DNA of 64,000 bases from positions 124,001-188,000 of the forward strand of contig JAMXBD010000398.1 in the NCBI GenBank assembly GCA_024138025.1, written 5' to 3'. The translations under genes and the position numbers were made by a program. The DNA comes from Combretum micranthum (taxonomy: Eukaryota > Streptophyta > Magnoliopsida > Myrtales > Combretaceae). Of the stretch, positions 10,403 to 21,951 are shown in pieces; the stretch's first letter is position 1; each line of letters begins with the position of its first letter. The notes beneath the pieces are model-generated. The model saw only the letters and a program-made list of their open reading frames with translations. It was not told the origin of the DNA and made no database searches.

Positions 10403-11386
10403 ACTGATTTTTCCATAGATGAGGATGAAGTGGTGAGGATGAAAGGCAAGTTATGTGTTCTGGATGTTGAGGACATAAGAAAGGAAATCATGGAAGAAGC
10501 ACATCACTCCGGATACACCATGCATCCAGGAGGAACGAAGATGTACCAAGATCTGAAGAGCCACTATTGGTGGAACGGCATGAAGAGAGACGTAGCAGAC
10601 TATGTGTTGAAATGTCCCACATGCCAACAAGTAAAAGTGGAGCATCAAAGACCTGGTGGACTTCTAAAACCCCTGCTAATACCCGAGTGGAAATGGGACC
10701 AAGTCACAATGGATTTTGTGTGTGGATTGCCAAGGACATCGGCTGGATATGATGCAATTTAGGTCATCGTGGATCGATTAACGAAGACGGCCCATTTTCT
10801 TCCAATGAACATGACGTACTCTATGGACAAGTTGGCAAGAATGTACATAAGAGAAATAGTACGCTTGCATGGAGTACCCGCTGGAATAGTCTCCGACCGG
10901 GAACCAAGGTTTGTATCCAAATTTTGGATGAGTTTGCAGAAGTCTATGGGAACTAAGCTACATTTCAGTACTGCTTATCACCCAGCAGACGGTCAATCAG
11001 AGAGAACAATACAAACGTTGGAAGACATGCTGCGAGCCTGCGTAATAGAGTTTAAAGGTAGCTAGGACGCACACCTACCTCTGGGAGAGTTTGCCTACAA
11101 TAACAGCTATCATTCCCCGATCCAGATGCCACCCTGTGAAGCATTGTATGGTAGAAGATGTCGATCACCTTTGTTTTAGGACGATATAGAAAAGTTGAGC
11201 ATTGGTCCTGACTTGGTGCAAGATGCGGCTGACAAAGTGCGGGTTATCCAAAGAAAAATGAAAGAAGCTCAAGATAGGCAAAAGAGCTGGGCAGATATGA
11301 AGAGACGTGTGCTTGAATTCGAAGTTGGAGATCATGTGGACCTAAAGGTAAATCCCATCAAGAGTATCCACCGAATTCAAGCTTAA
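10403..11386 (+). pseudogene. pol: Integrase (zinc and catalytic core), element P
   Basis: N-terminal HHCC zinc domain is intact (HHSGYTMHPGG ... CPTCQQVK, about 10500-10630). Core: WDQVTMDFVCGLP gives the first Asp, [13 protein letters not shown] (about 10891) the second Asp, and [16 protein letters not shown] (about 10987) the Glu, so the DDE set is present. Stops: TAG at 10760 (before [14 protein letters not shown]), TAG at 11063 (KGS*), TAG at 11177 (PLF*DD) and TAA at 11384. By family comparison three of these sit where Trp is usual. After the core come the NNSYH and CRSPL landmarks and a charged C-terminal stretch. Would insert cDNA into the genome. Confidence 0.95.
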
Positions 11387-11760
11387 GGAAAGCTAAGCCA
11401 ACGCTACATTGGACCCTTCGAAGTGTTGGAAAAAGTGGGAAATCTTGCTTATCGTCTGGTGCTCCCTCCCAACCTATCTGGAAACCATAACGTGTTTCAC
11501 GTATCAGTTTTATGGAAGCATGTGCCGGATCCTACTAGGACTACAGAGCTAGAGCCTGTTCGGTTGAAAGAAAATCTCACATATGAAGAGCACCCTGTTC
11601 AAATCTTGGATCACAAGGTGCAGAAGCTCCGGAATAAGGAGATCAAGTATGTGAAGGTTTTATGGAGAAACCACTCACACGAGAAGCAACCTGGGAGGCA
11701 GAAAGCGACATACGCCAGAAGTACCCGAGTCTGTTAAAATCAGGTATGAATTTCAAGTTT
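11387..11760 (+). pseudogene. pol: Integrase C-terminus with chromodomain, element P
   Basis: GKLSQRYIGPFEVLEKVGNL and LPPNLSGNHNVFHVSVLWKH are the classic GPF/Y-type integrase end. Next comes YEEHPVQILDHKVQKLRNKE...VKVLWRNH, a plant chromovirus chromodomain, followed by a frameshift after WRNH: the TWE...RQKYPSL tail continues in another frame to about 11736. Chromodomains of this class are known to bias integration toward heterochromatin, which fits the dense nest seen here. The frameshift removes the last helix in this copy. Confidence 0.92.
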
Positions 11761-11778
11761 TGAGGACAAAACTTTCTT

Positions 11779-11791
11779 TAAGGGGGTAGGT
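11779..11791 (+). other. Polypurine tract, element P
   Basis: TTAAGGGGGTAGGT directly before the LTR start TGTAAG. It is the plus-strand primer site for reverse transcription. Its position at the edge confirms 11792 as the start of the 3' LTR. Confidence 0.88.
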
Positions 11792-12473
11792 TGTAAGTCC
11801 CCGAATTTTTGGATCCAAATTAAAGCTAAACCCTAATCAGAAGTCAACGGATTCTTAAGTCAACCAAAACCCTAGTTTACCGTAACCGCTTAACTCCGGC
11901 ATTGCCGTTTTCTCAAGCCCTAGAAAACGAAGTTGGAAAAGTTAGCTATTATAGTTCGTAATAGCTATAGGTTATATAAAAATATCAGATTGAAGGAATT
12001 CGAGTGTCCTTTGAACCCGATCGGACATAGTTCTTGAAAAACGTGTCCGGAAGCCCGGAATAGGAAAAATATTCCGAATATACCGTTAGACTCGTAAAAA
12101 TATGAGATTTCCAAAAATATCAATTTCGTAATTTTTCGGTAGCTAAAAATATCAGATATCGCTTTTATACGTATTTTCTTACTACCGGCATTAAATTGTC
12201 ATGTCTACTTTTACATTACACTATTTTCTACTATTCTACACTATTCATCTATCTCTACTTTTTTACAACCTACTCTTACAAACCATACACCTATTTCTTA
12301 CACATTTTCATTTCCAATACAACTTCACATCTTTCATTTCTTACTTTTAATTAACAAAATAACAAAAAAATAAATTTTTCTTCCCCATCACCAAATGGCG
12401 CCGGCCACACCCCCCATCATCAATTTGTTTTATTTTTTTATTTAATTAACACAAATTATCTCCCACATTTTCC

Positions 12474-12481
12474 TATAAATA
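12474..12481 (+). promoter_or_regulatory. TATA box of P 3' LTR
   Basis: TATAAATA in CCTATAAATACCCC, 68 bp downstream of GGCGCCGGCC and 683 bp into the LTR. Transcription would start near 12505, leaving about 2.5 kb of LTR as R plus U5, which is unusually long. Confidence 0.6.
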
Positions 12482-14290
12482 CCCCTCATACCTTCACTTC
12501 TTTCACACCATTCTTCTCTAAAGTTACTCTCTCAAAATTTCTCTTCAATTCTCTCCAAGAAAGTTCTTCCAAGAAGCTTTCTTTAGTTTCTTCTTTAGGT
12601 AAACTTTCTTCAAGAAAATCCTCCAAGCTTTCTTTATGTTCATCTACTTAGTATGAACTTAATGTGTGTTTTCTAAAACCATGAAGGTTAAGAAAGCAAC
12701 AATAGGTTCATACTTTGTTTTTGTTCATAATCACAAATTCCTTTATGTTCTTTATGTTTCTTTATGTTATTACTATCTAATATACTATATAGCTATATAT
12801 ACTATTTAGAGCATATAAGCTCATTGTCTTGCAATTTATTTATCTTTCATGCAATTTATTTACTTCATTGCAATTTATTTATTTCAAGTTGATTTTAAGA
12901 CTAGTCATTCTAGTCTTAGACTTGTCCTCATCAAGTCAAAACAATTCTTTCTCTTTCTTTTTCGGGACTAGTCTTTTCTTAGTCCGGGGTACCTTGATGA
13001 AGCTAAGGTCCCAATACTTGATTTATTTCTTTATATGCTTATTCTTTTAAGTTATTATGTTCTTTTCATATTTTCATAGCTTATGATTCATATTCATGCA
13101 TGAACATAATGGTTTTGTCTCAACAAAATAAATGAAGGAAATGTTTTCTTAAGATAAAAAGTTTTCCTCTAGAAATAAAAATATGGAGTTAATGTTTAGA
13201 GGAACTTAAAGAGATTTTAAACATACAAAAGACTTATGAAGTAAACAAGGTTTTACAATAACTTCATCTTTTTCTAAGTAGAACCCCTTTTCATTAAAAT
13301 AAATAATCCCAAGAACCAATGAACTAAAAGATTCTTGTGAGAAAATTGACATAACTTTTACAAAATTGTTGAAATCTAAGTTTAGAAAACAAAACCACTC
13401 CTTAGAATTTAAAGAATTAAATTTAGAAAAAGAATATATTTATCAAATAAACTCAAGTCTTTCAAAGTAAAATAAAATTCCATAAAATCTCAAGTTCAAA
13501 GTCTTTTGAAACCTTACTTTCCATAAGTTGAGACAATTTCATTTACTTCATACATTGGTTATGAGTCATTAATATATGTATATACCTTTCAAAAAGTTTA
13601 CAAAATACTTGAAATATTTACAAGAAGGAAAACAAGTTTTTGTAAATTCATGGCAAATCTAGTCACTATCTTTTCGGAACCCAAACGACCTTGTTTTATG
13701 AAAATAATCTTAGAAATACGTAGATCTTTTCGAGTAGGTAGAAAACGGTATATTATACGCAAAATTCTGAGTTAAAATGAGCAAGTTATGGTCATTTTAA
13801 GTTGGAATTTCCCTTTACACGATTTTTACCACGATTTTAAGAGAAATTTTGAAACTTCCAGAATAGAAGTTATATGAAAGACTCATTTTGGGTATTTCAT
13901 TTTGTTTAGGTGACGAGGGACCTAAGATCGTCTATCTAGAGGATTATTTTGATTAGACCTACCAATTATGGACTGAGTTAATTCTTTTCCTAAGTTACAT
14001 TTCCTTGTTTGTGCTTGTAATTAGTGGAACTAGAAATTTAGGAAAAGACAAACGAACAATGTATGAAATAATTGTTGAATGAAAACTAAGTATATCGAAA
14101 GACGATATGTTAAATAAAAGTGTGATTCTTGTATTGGTATGATGAGGTTATGATTGATCACCTTTAACATGAATTCAACTTATATGGTTAAATGTTTAAT
14201 TGAAATTTATGCATGCATATCATACTTGTGAGTCACATTTATTTCGCTACTATTGTTCGTGTGGGGAAACGAGGAAGTGGTAGTGGTGGC

Positions 14291-14371
14291 TAGTAGGAGC
14301 CGGTAAGTCTACATGGGCCAGTAGGAGCCAGGAAGTCTACAGGGCAAGCAGGAGGCGGTAAATCTGCAAAT
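14291..14371. repeat. Minisatellite in P LTR, about 28-bp unit, 3 copies
   Basis: Units built on TAGGAGCCGGTAAGTCTAC. They lie just before the CCCAACCC...ATGGAGGGTG block, the place where A, C and D LTRs carry their own, different arrays. Confidence 0.85.
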
Positions 14372-15023
14372 CTTGATGGTCGTATGGGCCTGTAACCACC
14401 CAACCCTTGTCATGGAGGGTGTTAAATCCATGCTACACTTGATTTTCAGTTAATCTTGTGTATTTGGTTGATCATGTGATTGATGCATTACATATGTTTG
14501 AATTAAATAACTTGATTGTCATATGGAAATGTTATATAGTTAGGAATTATCTCACTAAGCTAGATTGCTTATACCCTTATAGTTTTCTATTACAGTATGA
14601 TTATCTATGGCTAGGCCGAGGAGCCCAGTGTCCAGGTATGAGCTTACGCTACTAGGAGTTTTAGAGGAAGTTTATGTATTTTTAGTTTGAACATAGACTT
14701 CTCGGAAAAATCTCCATAGTAGACTATGTGGATAGTTATGTTTATTTTGTTATTAGTATAGTTGATCAAAGACTTTAAGGTAGGGGAATGCCCCTAAGAT
14801 AATGTACGAACTTATTATGGAATGGAGAATTTATGTTTTTATATTTAAGTTTATGCTTGCTTTTGCTATCTATTTAAACGTAATACCCTGTGAGTCTCCT
14901 ATATTTAGAAGCACGCCTCGCATATGATATCGAAGCTCCTACGTGACTACGGATTGTCATTCATTAGCTTTAATATTATATGCGGTGGACTGCCACGTTT
15001 AGGATACCCTATGGGGCGTGACA

Positions 15024-16321
15024 ATCCCGAGGCCTATTATAGAAATGCGTGCCCTAGAACTAGAATTTCAAAAATTTACTTGTGAATACTCATTTGATCT
15101 GAAATAAAATAAGGATTTCAAACAATATAAATTTCGTAATTTTTCGGTTTATGAAAAATACAGTTATAGCCTTCTTATTCGTGTTTTTCTTACTACCGGT
15201 AATTAAGTTGTCTTGACTACTATTCTTTACTATTCACAAGTACAACCTATTACTACCTATTTATACACCCTATATTTGCAACCCTTACCATCACTCAATC
15301 AATCTCTTTTCTAAAGACTTTTTGTCTCTTACTTATTTATACAATTTATGACAAATTTCACTCAAATCAAATCAAAGACAAATCATAGTAAGAAATCAAA
15401 TTTTCCCCCTTTTCCTCTTGAATGCCGGTGTGATGACAACGCCCCTCCCCCCCCCCCCCCCCACCCAAAGCTCCATTTTTGCAAATTTTTTCACTTGTTT
15501 TATTCCATTTAACCTAATTCCATTTCCTATATAAACTACTTTTTCTCTCTCTCACTTCATTCTTTCACTTTTCAAATTTTACAAAGGTAAAAAGCTCCCA
15601 ATTCTCTCCCTCTTTTCCCCTTGGCCGTGACCTCCATGGCCTCCCCCACACACACACACACAAAACTTGTTTCTTTTCCTTTTTACTCCTATTTTATTCT
15701 AACTGAAAGAACTTTCACTCCTTCTACTCATAGATCCTTGTAATGGAAAGGATATTCTTGGATATTTTAACTAAATGTCCCCATGATCTCTTGGTAGGGA
15801 CAAGGAAATATCAAAAACAAGAATACCAAACCATCACTAGTAGATATTGTATTTCAAGGAACTTTCATGGCATAAGCTTTATGATTATTCATCAAAAAGT
15901 GTTTTGAACAAAAGATCTTTTATAAAAATATAGTTTTTATGTTTTTAAAACCATTTAAGCATTTGATATAGTAGATCTACCTTTTTACTACTCATATTCA
16001 TGTAAGCATTTAAGATCTCATCATTATTTTGAGTTTATGTGCATTAAGGATCTTTAATGCTTTTGTCCTTAGTAAATAACCTTCCTAGCATATAGATCTA
16101 TGGATAGATGAGTTAATAAAGTCAAAAAGGAAAGCACTTTTTAAGAAATGAACTTGTGTAAATTCGGATGACTTAAGAACCTATTAAAAACCCTTTTACC
16201 AACTTCTAAACATGTATTTTACAGAAAAAAATAAGCTTATAGGTGATAGATAATGTTTGGTGATATTTTTCATGAGTTTAAGTAAGCTTTTACTAAAGAA
16301 AATATTTCAAACAAGAGATGA
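15024..16321 (+). mobile_element. LTR C, first visible part
   Basis: Begins mid-LTR: ATCCCGAGGCC...GCGTGCCCTAGAACTAG matches the reverse complement of 47340-47420, inside the C-type portion of LTR B2, so the true start of C lies left of P. It holds the AATTTTTCGG...TACCGGTAA head module (15130-15210), a 16-nt C run (15447-15462), a CA repeat (15644-15660) and TATATAAA (15528-15535). It is interrupted at 16321 by solo LTR D1 and resumes at 20021. Confidence 0.88.
15447..15462. repeat. Poly-C run (16 nt)
   Basis: Homopolymer in LTR C, about 65 bp upstream of a TATATAAA box. Comparable C-rich (sense) tracts occur at this site in other LTRs of the group. Confidence 0.9.
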
Positions 16322-19300
16322 TGTAAACCCCTGTTTTCTAAGCCTTAAACCTTAAGCCGGAAAGTCTACCGGAGACCTTAGGTCAACGGATCTTGAGTAA
16401 AGCCCTACAGTTTAGATCCGACAAACCCGAGTTCGTAAATCGAGGAGTCGAAAAATAATTGAAGTGTTTAGAATAGTCCGTAATAATATTTGATTTATTA
16501 AAAATATCAGATCGGTTCAATTTCGGCTTATTTCGAACCCGTTTGGATACTGCTTTGGAAAGCGTGTCCCGGGGCTCGGAAAATTAAAAATATATCTTTA
16601 ATATTTTTAGACTCGTATTTTTATAAGGATTTCAAAAATATCAAGTTTAGAATTTTTCGGATTCTAAAAATATCAGTTATAGCTCATATAAGCTTATTTT
16701 ACTCTTACCGGTAACTAAATTGTTAAATTTCTAAAAATAATTTAATTGATTATTTTATTTAAATCATAAAAATTCTGCTACTTTAATAAAAATATTTTTC
16801 TTAATTTATTTATAAATTTTCTTATTCAAAAAGTCACTTTATCAACCCATACCTCAAGTACACATACATTATCATTACTACACATTATTATGTCTTCTTT
16901 TGCTTTTTCTTACACTCCTCTTCCCAAAATTGCAGCTGCCCATTCCCCATAAAATAGCCACTTTTCATTATTTTTAATTATTTTTGATATTTTAAAGTCT
17001 CTTTTAGTTACAAATGGATGCAACTTGTTACACTTTCAAAATACAAGTTAAAATCAAACAAAACCACCCCCTACACTCATCAAATCACGCCAGCCCCCTC
17101 TCCCTTGCAGCTGATGGTTTATTTTTTTTTTAAATTATTTAACACACTTAACTCTCTATTTAAACATCTTATTCTCTCTCTCTTTCATCTTTACAAACCC
17201 TATATTTTTCCTCTCTCTTTTTCCCTCTCTTTTTCTCTTCTTCTTGGCTTGTCTTCTCCAAACAAGCTGCCCCATTTTTTCTTCCACATATATTTCTTGC
17301 AATTATTTGAGGTAATCTTTCTCTTTTAGCTCTTATAAGATGTTCTAGGATGATACCATGGATGTTTCATGCATCAAAGGACATTCCACAAGCTTAAAAG
17401 GCTATGGATGATGATGCCAAGAAGTGAAACACTCCTCTAGATGATGATCTCTTTTGTTCTTAGTATTTTTGTTATATGGAAGGCTTGTTTATTTTCTTGT
17501 TTATGTGATAGCTTGTAGATCTAGAGTTTTCAAGCTTTAGTTATGTTTATGTGTAGATCTAGGAGTTCAAGGCTTACTACTAAGTTTTTCTTATGCTTTC
17601 ATGGATATATATTGAGTAGATCTTAGATTCAAGTTGGAATGAAAAAGAAAAATTCGTAACTTGTCAATGCCCTATTTTAAAAACCCTCTTTCAAGTCTTA
17701 AAATGGAAGCTTTTGTTAAGAAAATGAAGGTTTGATGGATGTATATCATCAAGGCTTCATCTTGCAAGAATCAAAGTTGATTTTCAAAGTTTATTTTCAA
17801 AAACAAAAATTGTATTTTCGGATCAAGACAAAGATCCAAAATAAAAACATGTTTTTCAACTCACAAATGAGGATTTTATTCAAGAAATGAAGGGTTCTTA
17901 GGATATAATATGTAATGGGTTGTTTTTCATGAGTTTTGATGAATTTTCTCAAGAGATATGTCCAAAATAAATTTATGAAAATTCGGATCAAGACCAAGAC
18001 CTATTTTTGAAACCCATCAATCAACTTTAAAATGAAGATTTAGACAAAAATATAAGAGGCTCTTGATATAGATATCTTAAGGAATGGATTTTCATAAGTT
18101 TGAATGGGTTTTCCTAAGAAGTATTGCATAAATCAAGTGCTTTGTAGAAGACAATATTTAGGTCTTGTTTTCATTGTAAGTTTCAAAGTGGAAATTCGTA
18201 ATTATGAGAAGACCAATTGAAAACCTTCTTTTTGATCTCAAAACAAGTATTTTACATTGAAAATGAAATGCTTTGATGATACATAATATAGGAAAAATTA
18301 TTTTCATTGAACTAAGTGAGTTTTAGTAAAGGAATTACTCAAAACAAGACAATGAGTTTCAACTTGTAATGTTGGTTTTATGAATATGGATTCTTAGAAA
18401 TTTCATTTGAACTTTATGTTTGGTATTAGATAAGTGTGTAATCTCTTAATTTTGTTTTGAGGATCCCCTTGCAAGCTTAGGACTAAAATAAATTGGCCTA
18501 AGTAGTTAAATGGAGTAGATATGGAAATTTTTCACAAAGGCTCAAAATCTGGAATTTTCGTAACCCTACTGTACAGTACGTTTCCGACCCTTAAATGACC
18601 TTAAATGTTTGAATTAACTTTAGAAATGGATAGCTCTTTCGAAGTAGGTATAAATCGGTATATTATAAGCTAAATTCCGAGTTAAAATGAGTTAGATATG
18701 ACCTTTTTAAGTTAAGGATTCAACCTAGACGGAAATTGACGAACTTAGTAAATAAAATTGTTAAGTTTAATAGAACTTCATAAGAGATGCTCATTGAGGG
18801 TATTCTTTGTACCTAGGTGAATTGGAGGACGGGTTACCACTTCCCGAGGACTATTACGACTAGTGGATTTTCACTACATGGACAAGTGAGTTCATTTCTC
18901 AATTAATTATGCTCTTGGATGTGCTTGTAGTAGTAGTGGCATTAGACTTAGGAAAAGATAAAATTGTGTTTGAATGGTGATCTAAACTTGCATGAATGAA
19001 CGATAAGTATATCGAGGCAAGCTTTGTTGTAATATTCTTGTATGAGCTAGTATAGATTTGGAATGTCTGAAAATTGTATGGTCACCTTTAAATTATCTAA
19101 GTAATATGTCATGATTATATGAATAAACTGTACATGCATCTCACGTAGTGAGTCGTATATCATTGTCGAGTATATCTTTGGTGGGACAAAGGTGTACTTG
19201 GGAGGCAGCGGGTCTTTAACGAATGGGGCTAGGGTTGCATGACTTATGGACCACCCCATTCGAATGATGAAACTATGGTTGCATGACTTATGGACCAACA

Positions 19301-20015
19301 TTAAAATTGTGGTTGCATGTCTTATGGACCACCCCACTTAAGATTGGGATTATGGTTGCATGTCTTATGGACCAACTTTGGAATTGTAGTTGCATGTCTT
19401 ATGAACTACCCCAAACCCCGAATGGAGGGCGTAAATTCATTCACTTATGACTACCGGAAAGTCATATGCTGCTTGCTCATACGCTTGTGCATTCATATGG
19501 TTGCTTAATTATAACTTGCTTGTATAGATATTTTAGCTTGGTCGGGCATGTTACTTGAAGAAAATGAATCTCACTAAGCATTAGCTTATACCCCAACAGT
19601 TTTTGTTGCAGCGTTCCTATTTTTGGATGTTCCGAGAGGACATTTTGTGCAGGTTTATCACATGGAATTAAAGAGCTTTTGAGGAAGTCGGGACCTAGTA
19701 GGCGTGGACTTCTAGGAAAATCTCTTTAATGTGAATTCATATGTGTAATTGGAGCTAAACGATGTAGACTCCTATTATTTTGGCGGGGGTATGCCCCCTT
19801 GGCTTTTGTAAAGTTAACTGTTTATTTGTTGTGATTTATATTCTTAATGCTATGATGCTTTCTTAAGACTACTCGAATCAAAGTGTGATCCTAAAAGTTG
19901 TGTGAGTACACCTTACACACGATATGTAAACTCATGGGATGACTAAGGTTGTCATACTAAGTTTAAATATCGGTGTGGTGGACTGTCGCGTTTAGGGTAC
20001 CCTGGGGGCGTGACA
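16322..20015 (+). mobile_element. Solo LTR D1 (3694 bp) in LTR C
   Basis: Starts TGTAAACCCCTG, ends GGGTACCCTGGGGGCGTGACA's final TGACA. Perfect TSD GATGA at 16317-16321 and 20016-20020, and LTR C sequence resumes directly after it, so this is a complete solo LTR made by LTR-LTR recombination after insertion. Contains the AGTCTACCGG/AGATCCGAC head shared with D2, TCCGAGTTAAAATGAG inverted repeat (18672-18720), a five-copy GGTTGCATG.CTTATGGACCA minisatellite (19233-19408), CTCACTAAGCATTAGCTTATA (19570-19592), GGGGGTATGCCCCC hairpin (19785-19798) and the conserved terminus. The ORF-like frames are chance. Confidence 0.95.
19233..19408. repeat. Minisatellite in LTR D1, five GGTTGCATG motifs
   Basis: Motif GGTTGCATGACTTATGGACC (with a T/A variant) at 19233, 19278, 19310, 19353 and 19388, spaced 32-45 bp. 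Higher-order pairing: CCACCCC and CCAAC endings alternate. Confidence 0.85.
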
Positions 20016-21951
20016 GATGAAGTCCTAATATAATTTTGAGTTGAAAGTCCTTGAAAGCTAAATTCGTAATAATGGATAGATGGTTAGAAAACACTAGTTT
20101 TCCAACTTCAAAAATGGCATTTTCTTAAATAAATGAAGTCTTTAGGGTATAGGTAAAATAAATACTTAAAGATCTAAGTATAAAATGCATTTTTCCTAAA
20201 AGAATCAACATGGAAATGAGATTTACTAAATTCGGATTTTTGGAACCACCCTATTGTAAGACTCACTTAAAAAGTTACAAATGAAGATTTTATTAAGGAA
20301 ATAAAGGCCTTAGGATGTAGTTAATATAAGCGTCAAATTTTCCTTATAACAAATAGAATTTTCCTAAGAAAAATCCTTGGAATATATGAGTGTGAACAAG
20401 TGTAGTAAAATTATTAGTTAAGTAATGGCATGGAATGGTTTCTTTATAAAAAGGTTATTTAAGTTCTTTAAATCTAAATTTTATAAGAACTTAGGCTCAT
20501 TAGAGTTCATATTACGACATTCATGATAGGGAAAATCATTACCTTGGCATTTAGTTTCATTTTGTACTTAGGAATCTCAAGTGCATTCATGAAAACCGCA
20601 TTTTCGGAATCAACATAACCGCTGTATAGATCTGATCCCTCATTTCCAAGGCTTAGATATTTTCAAAACTTGATTTAAACTTCATATTTAGAAAGCTCTT
20701 CCGAAGTAGATAGAAATTGATATAAAATTTTCGAAATTCTGACTTAAAACGACCAAGTTATGGTCATTTTAAATCGGGACTTTGAAAATGACGCGAATTT
20801 CGATTTCACTAAGTTTTCTTAGAGTTTTAGTATCCTAAGATGGTAAAATACTTATTAGGGTATTTCTTATATGAATAGGTGAACCCGAGGACGTTGAATC
20901 TTTGCCTCCGGACTACTATTACTAGAAGAAAGGTGAACCTATGGCGGAGTGAGTTTCTCTTCCCGATTCATTTATTGTATGTGCTTGTTAATTAGTGCAC
21001 TAGAATGTAGGCCAAATGAATGGAATATGAATGATGGGGAATAATGGGAAATTGTATTTTGATGATGATGTGAGAACTCAAAATAAGAATATCGAAACCT
21101 GGTGATAAATTCTGGTTGTGTAGCTAGTTATGATGAATTGTTTGAGAAATTGTTTGATCGCCTAAATAAAATGACTTAATCTACTACTCGAAATAATGTT
21201 AAATTTGACATATGCATATCATAATGGGAAGGAGCATTAGCATTTGTAGGTTAATCATGATCCATAAACGATATCAAATCTGTAGGTTAATCGTGATCCA
21301 TAAACGATATCAAATAATTGTAGGTTAACCATGAACCATAAACGGCATAAAGTTAGTACTGCAGTATTCGTTAATCTGCTAACCCGGGATGGAGGGTGCA
21401 AGTCCATCCACATATGATTTCTGGCTGGTCATATGTTTATTGAACTCATGTGCTTGGTACATTCACTTGCTTGCTTAATCACTTGGTTGAATTATTGTGA
21501 CATGAATGTTATTGTGGAAGATTTCACTCACTATGCTAGTTAGCTTACGTCCCTACAGTTCCTTCCTTTTGCAGCTACCCCATTTGTGGCTTAGGCAGCG
21601 TGACCCGGCTGTACAGATACAGAAGCTAGGAGTTTCCCCTAGAAGTTGGAATTGTTTGTTTAGACTTCCATAGGAAACTTTTAAGACTTTGGATGACTAT
21701 ATAAGGCCATTGAATATTCTATTGCGGGGGAATGCCCCTTAGTACATGTAATATTTATTTATGTCTCATGAGTTATATCCTGCTAATGTATGCCAAGTTA
21801 AGCTTTTATCTCCATTTAGACTTGTACTCTATTGTTGTAAAGGTACTCCTTACATCTATATGAGGCTCTCGAAGTACTGAGGCGGTAATTTTGGAATCTT
21901 ATATGGTATGTGGCGGACTGTTACGTTTAGGGTACCCTATGGGGCATGACA
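20016..21951 (+). mobile_element. LTR C, second part and 3' terminus
   Basis: Resumes after the D1 TSD with AGTCCTAATAT; the segment to about 20640 matches the reverse complement of 45530-46080 in B2. Continues with the inverted repeat (20734-20780), a 37-38-bp minisatellite (21244-21350), CTCACTATGCTAGTTAGCTTACG (21527-21549), GGGGGAATGCCCC (21726-21738) and the end GGGTACCCTATGGGGCATGACA. What follows has no PBS, so C is a 3' LTR or a solo LTR; the right flank is AAAAC and its TSD partner is left of the window. Confidence 0.88.
21244..21350. repeat. Minisatellite in LTR C, 37-38-bp unit, 3 copies
   Basis: Units begin TGTAGGTTAATC(A/G)TGATCC and end in a CATAAACG(A/G).AT core; the third copy is diverged. 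Confidence 0.85.

Larger units (their letters stand above)
6029..15023 (+). mobile_element. Ty3/gypsy chromovirus 'P' (Tekay/Del-like), 5' part cut off by element A
   Basis: Plus-strand element with the order pre-gag ORF, gag with CCHC knuckles, protease, RT, RNase H, integrase, chromodomain, PPT and 3' LTR. The chromodomain together with gag-PR-RT-RH-INT order and a multi-kb LTR points to the Tekay/Del branch of chromoviruses. Its 5' LTR, PBS and the start of its pre-gag ORF are absent here because element A sits in the pre-gag ORF; they are expected left of the window. The right flank (ATCCCGAGG) reads straight into the body of another LTR (C), so P itself inserted into C; ATCCC is the expected TSD. 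At least ten stops or frameshifts make it non-autonomous. Confidence 0.93.
11792..15023 (+). mobile_element. 3' LTR of element P (3232 bp)
   Basis: Ends TGTAAGTCCCCGAA and CTATGGGGCGTGACA. PPT at the left; the right flank reads into LTR C. In order: a head module (ACCGG and TTTTTCGG blocks, 12060-12200), GGCGCCGGCC at 12397-12406, TATAAATA at 12474-12481, a long AT-rich transcribed part, the 47-nt inverted repeat (13762-13809), GTGACGAGG and a CTTGTAATTAGTGG block, a minisatellite (14291-14371), CTCACTAAGC palindrome (14551-14576), AGGGGAATGCCCCT hairpin (14782-14795) and the conserved 3' end. The small ORFs inside are AT-rich chance frames. Confidence 0.95.

Noticed and set aside
15600..15720. 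Host gene promoter or exon near a CA repeat
   Set aside because: The segment is co-linear with the C-type part of LTR B2 on the opposite strand, so it is LTR sequence.
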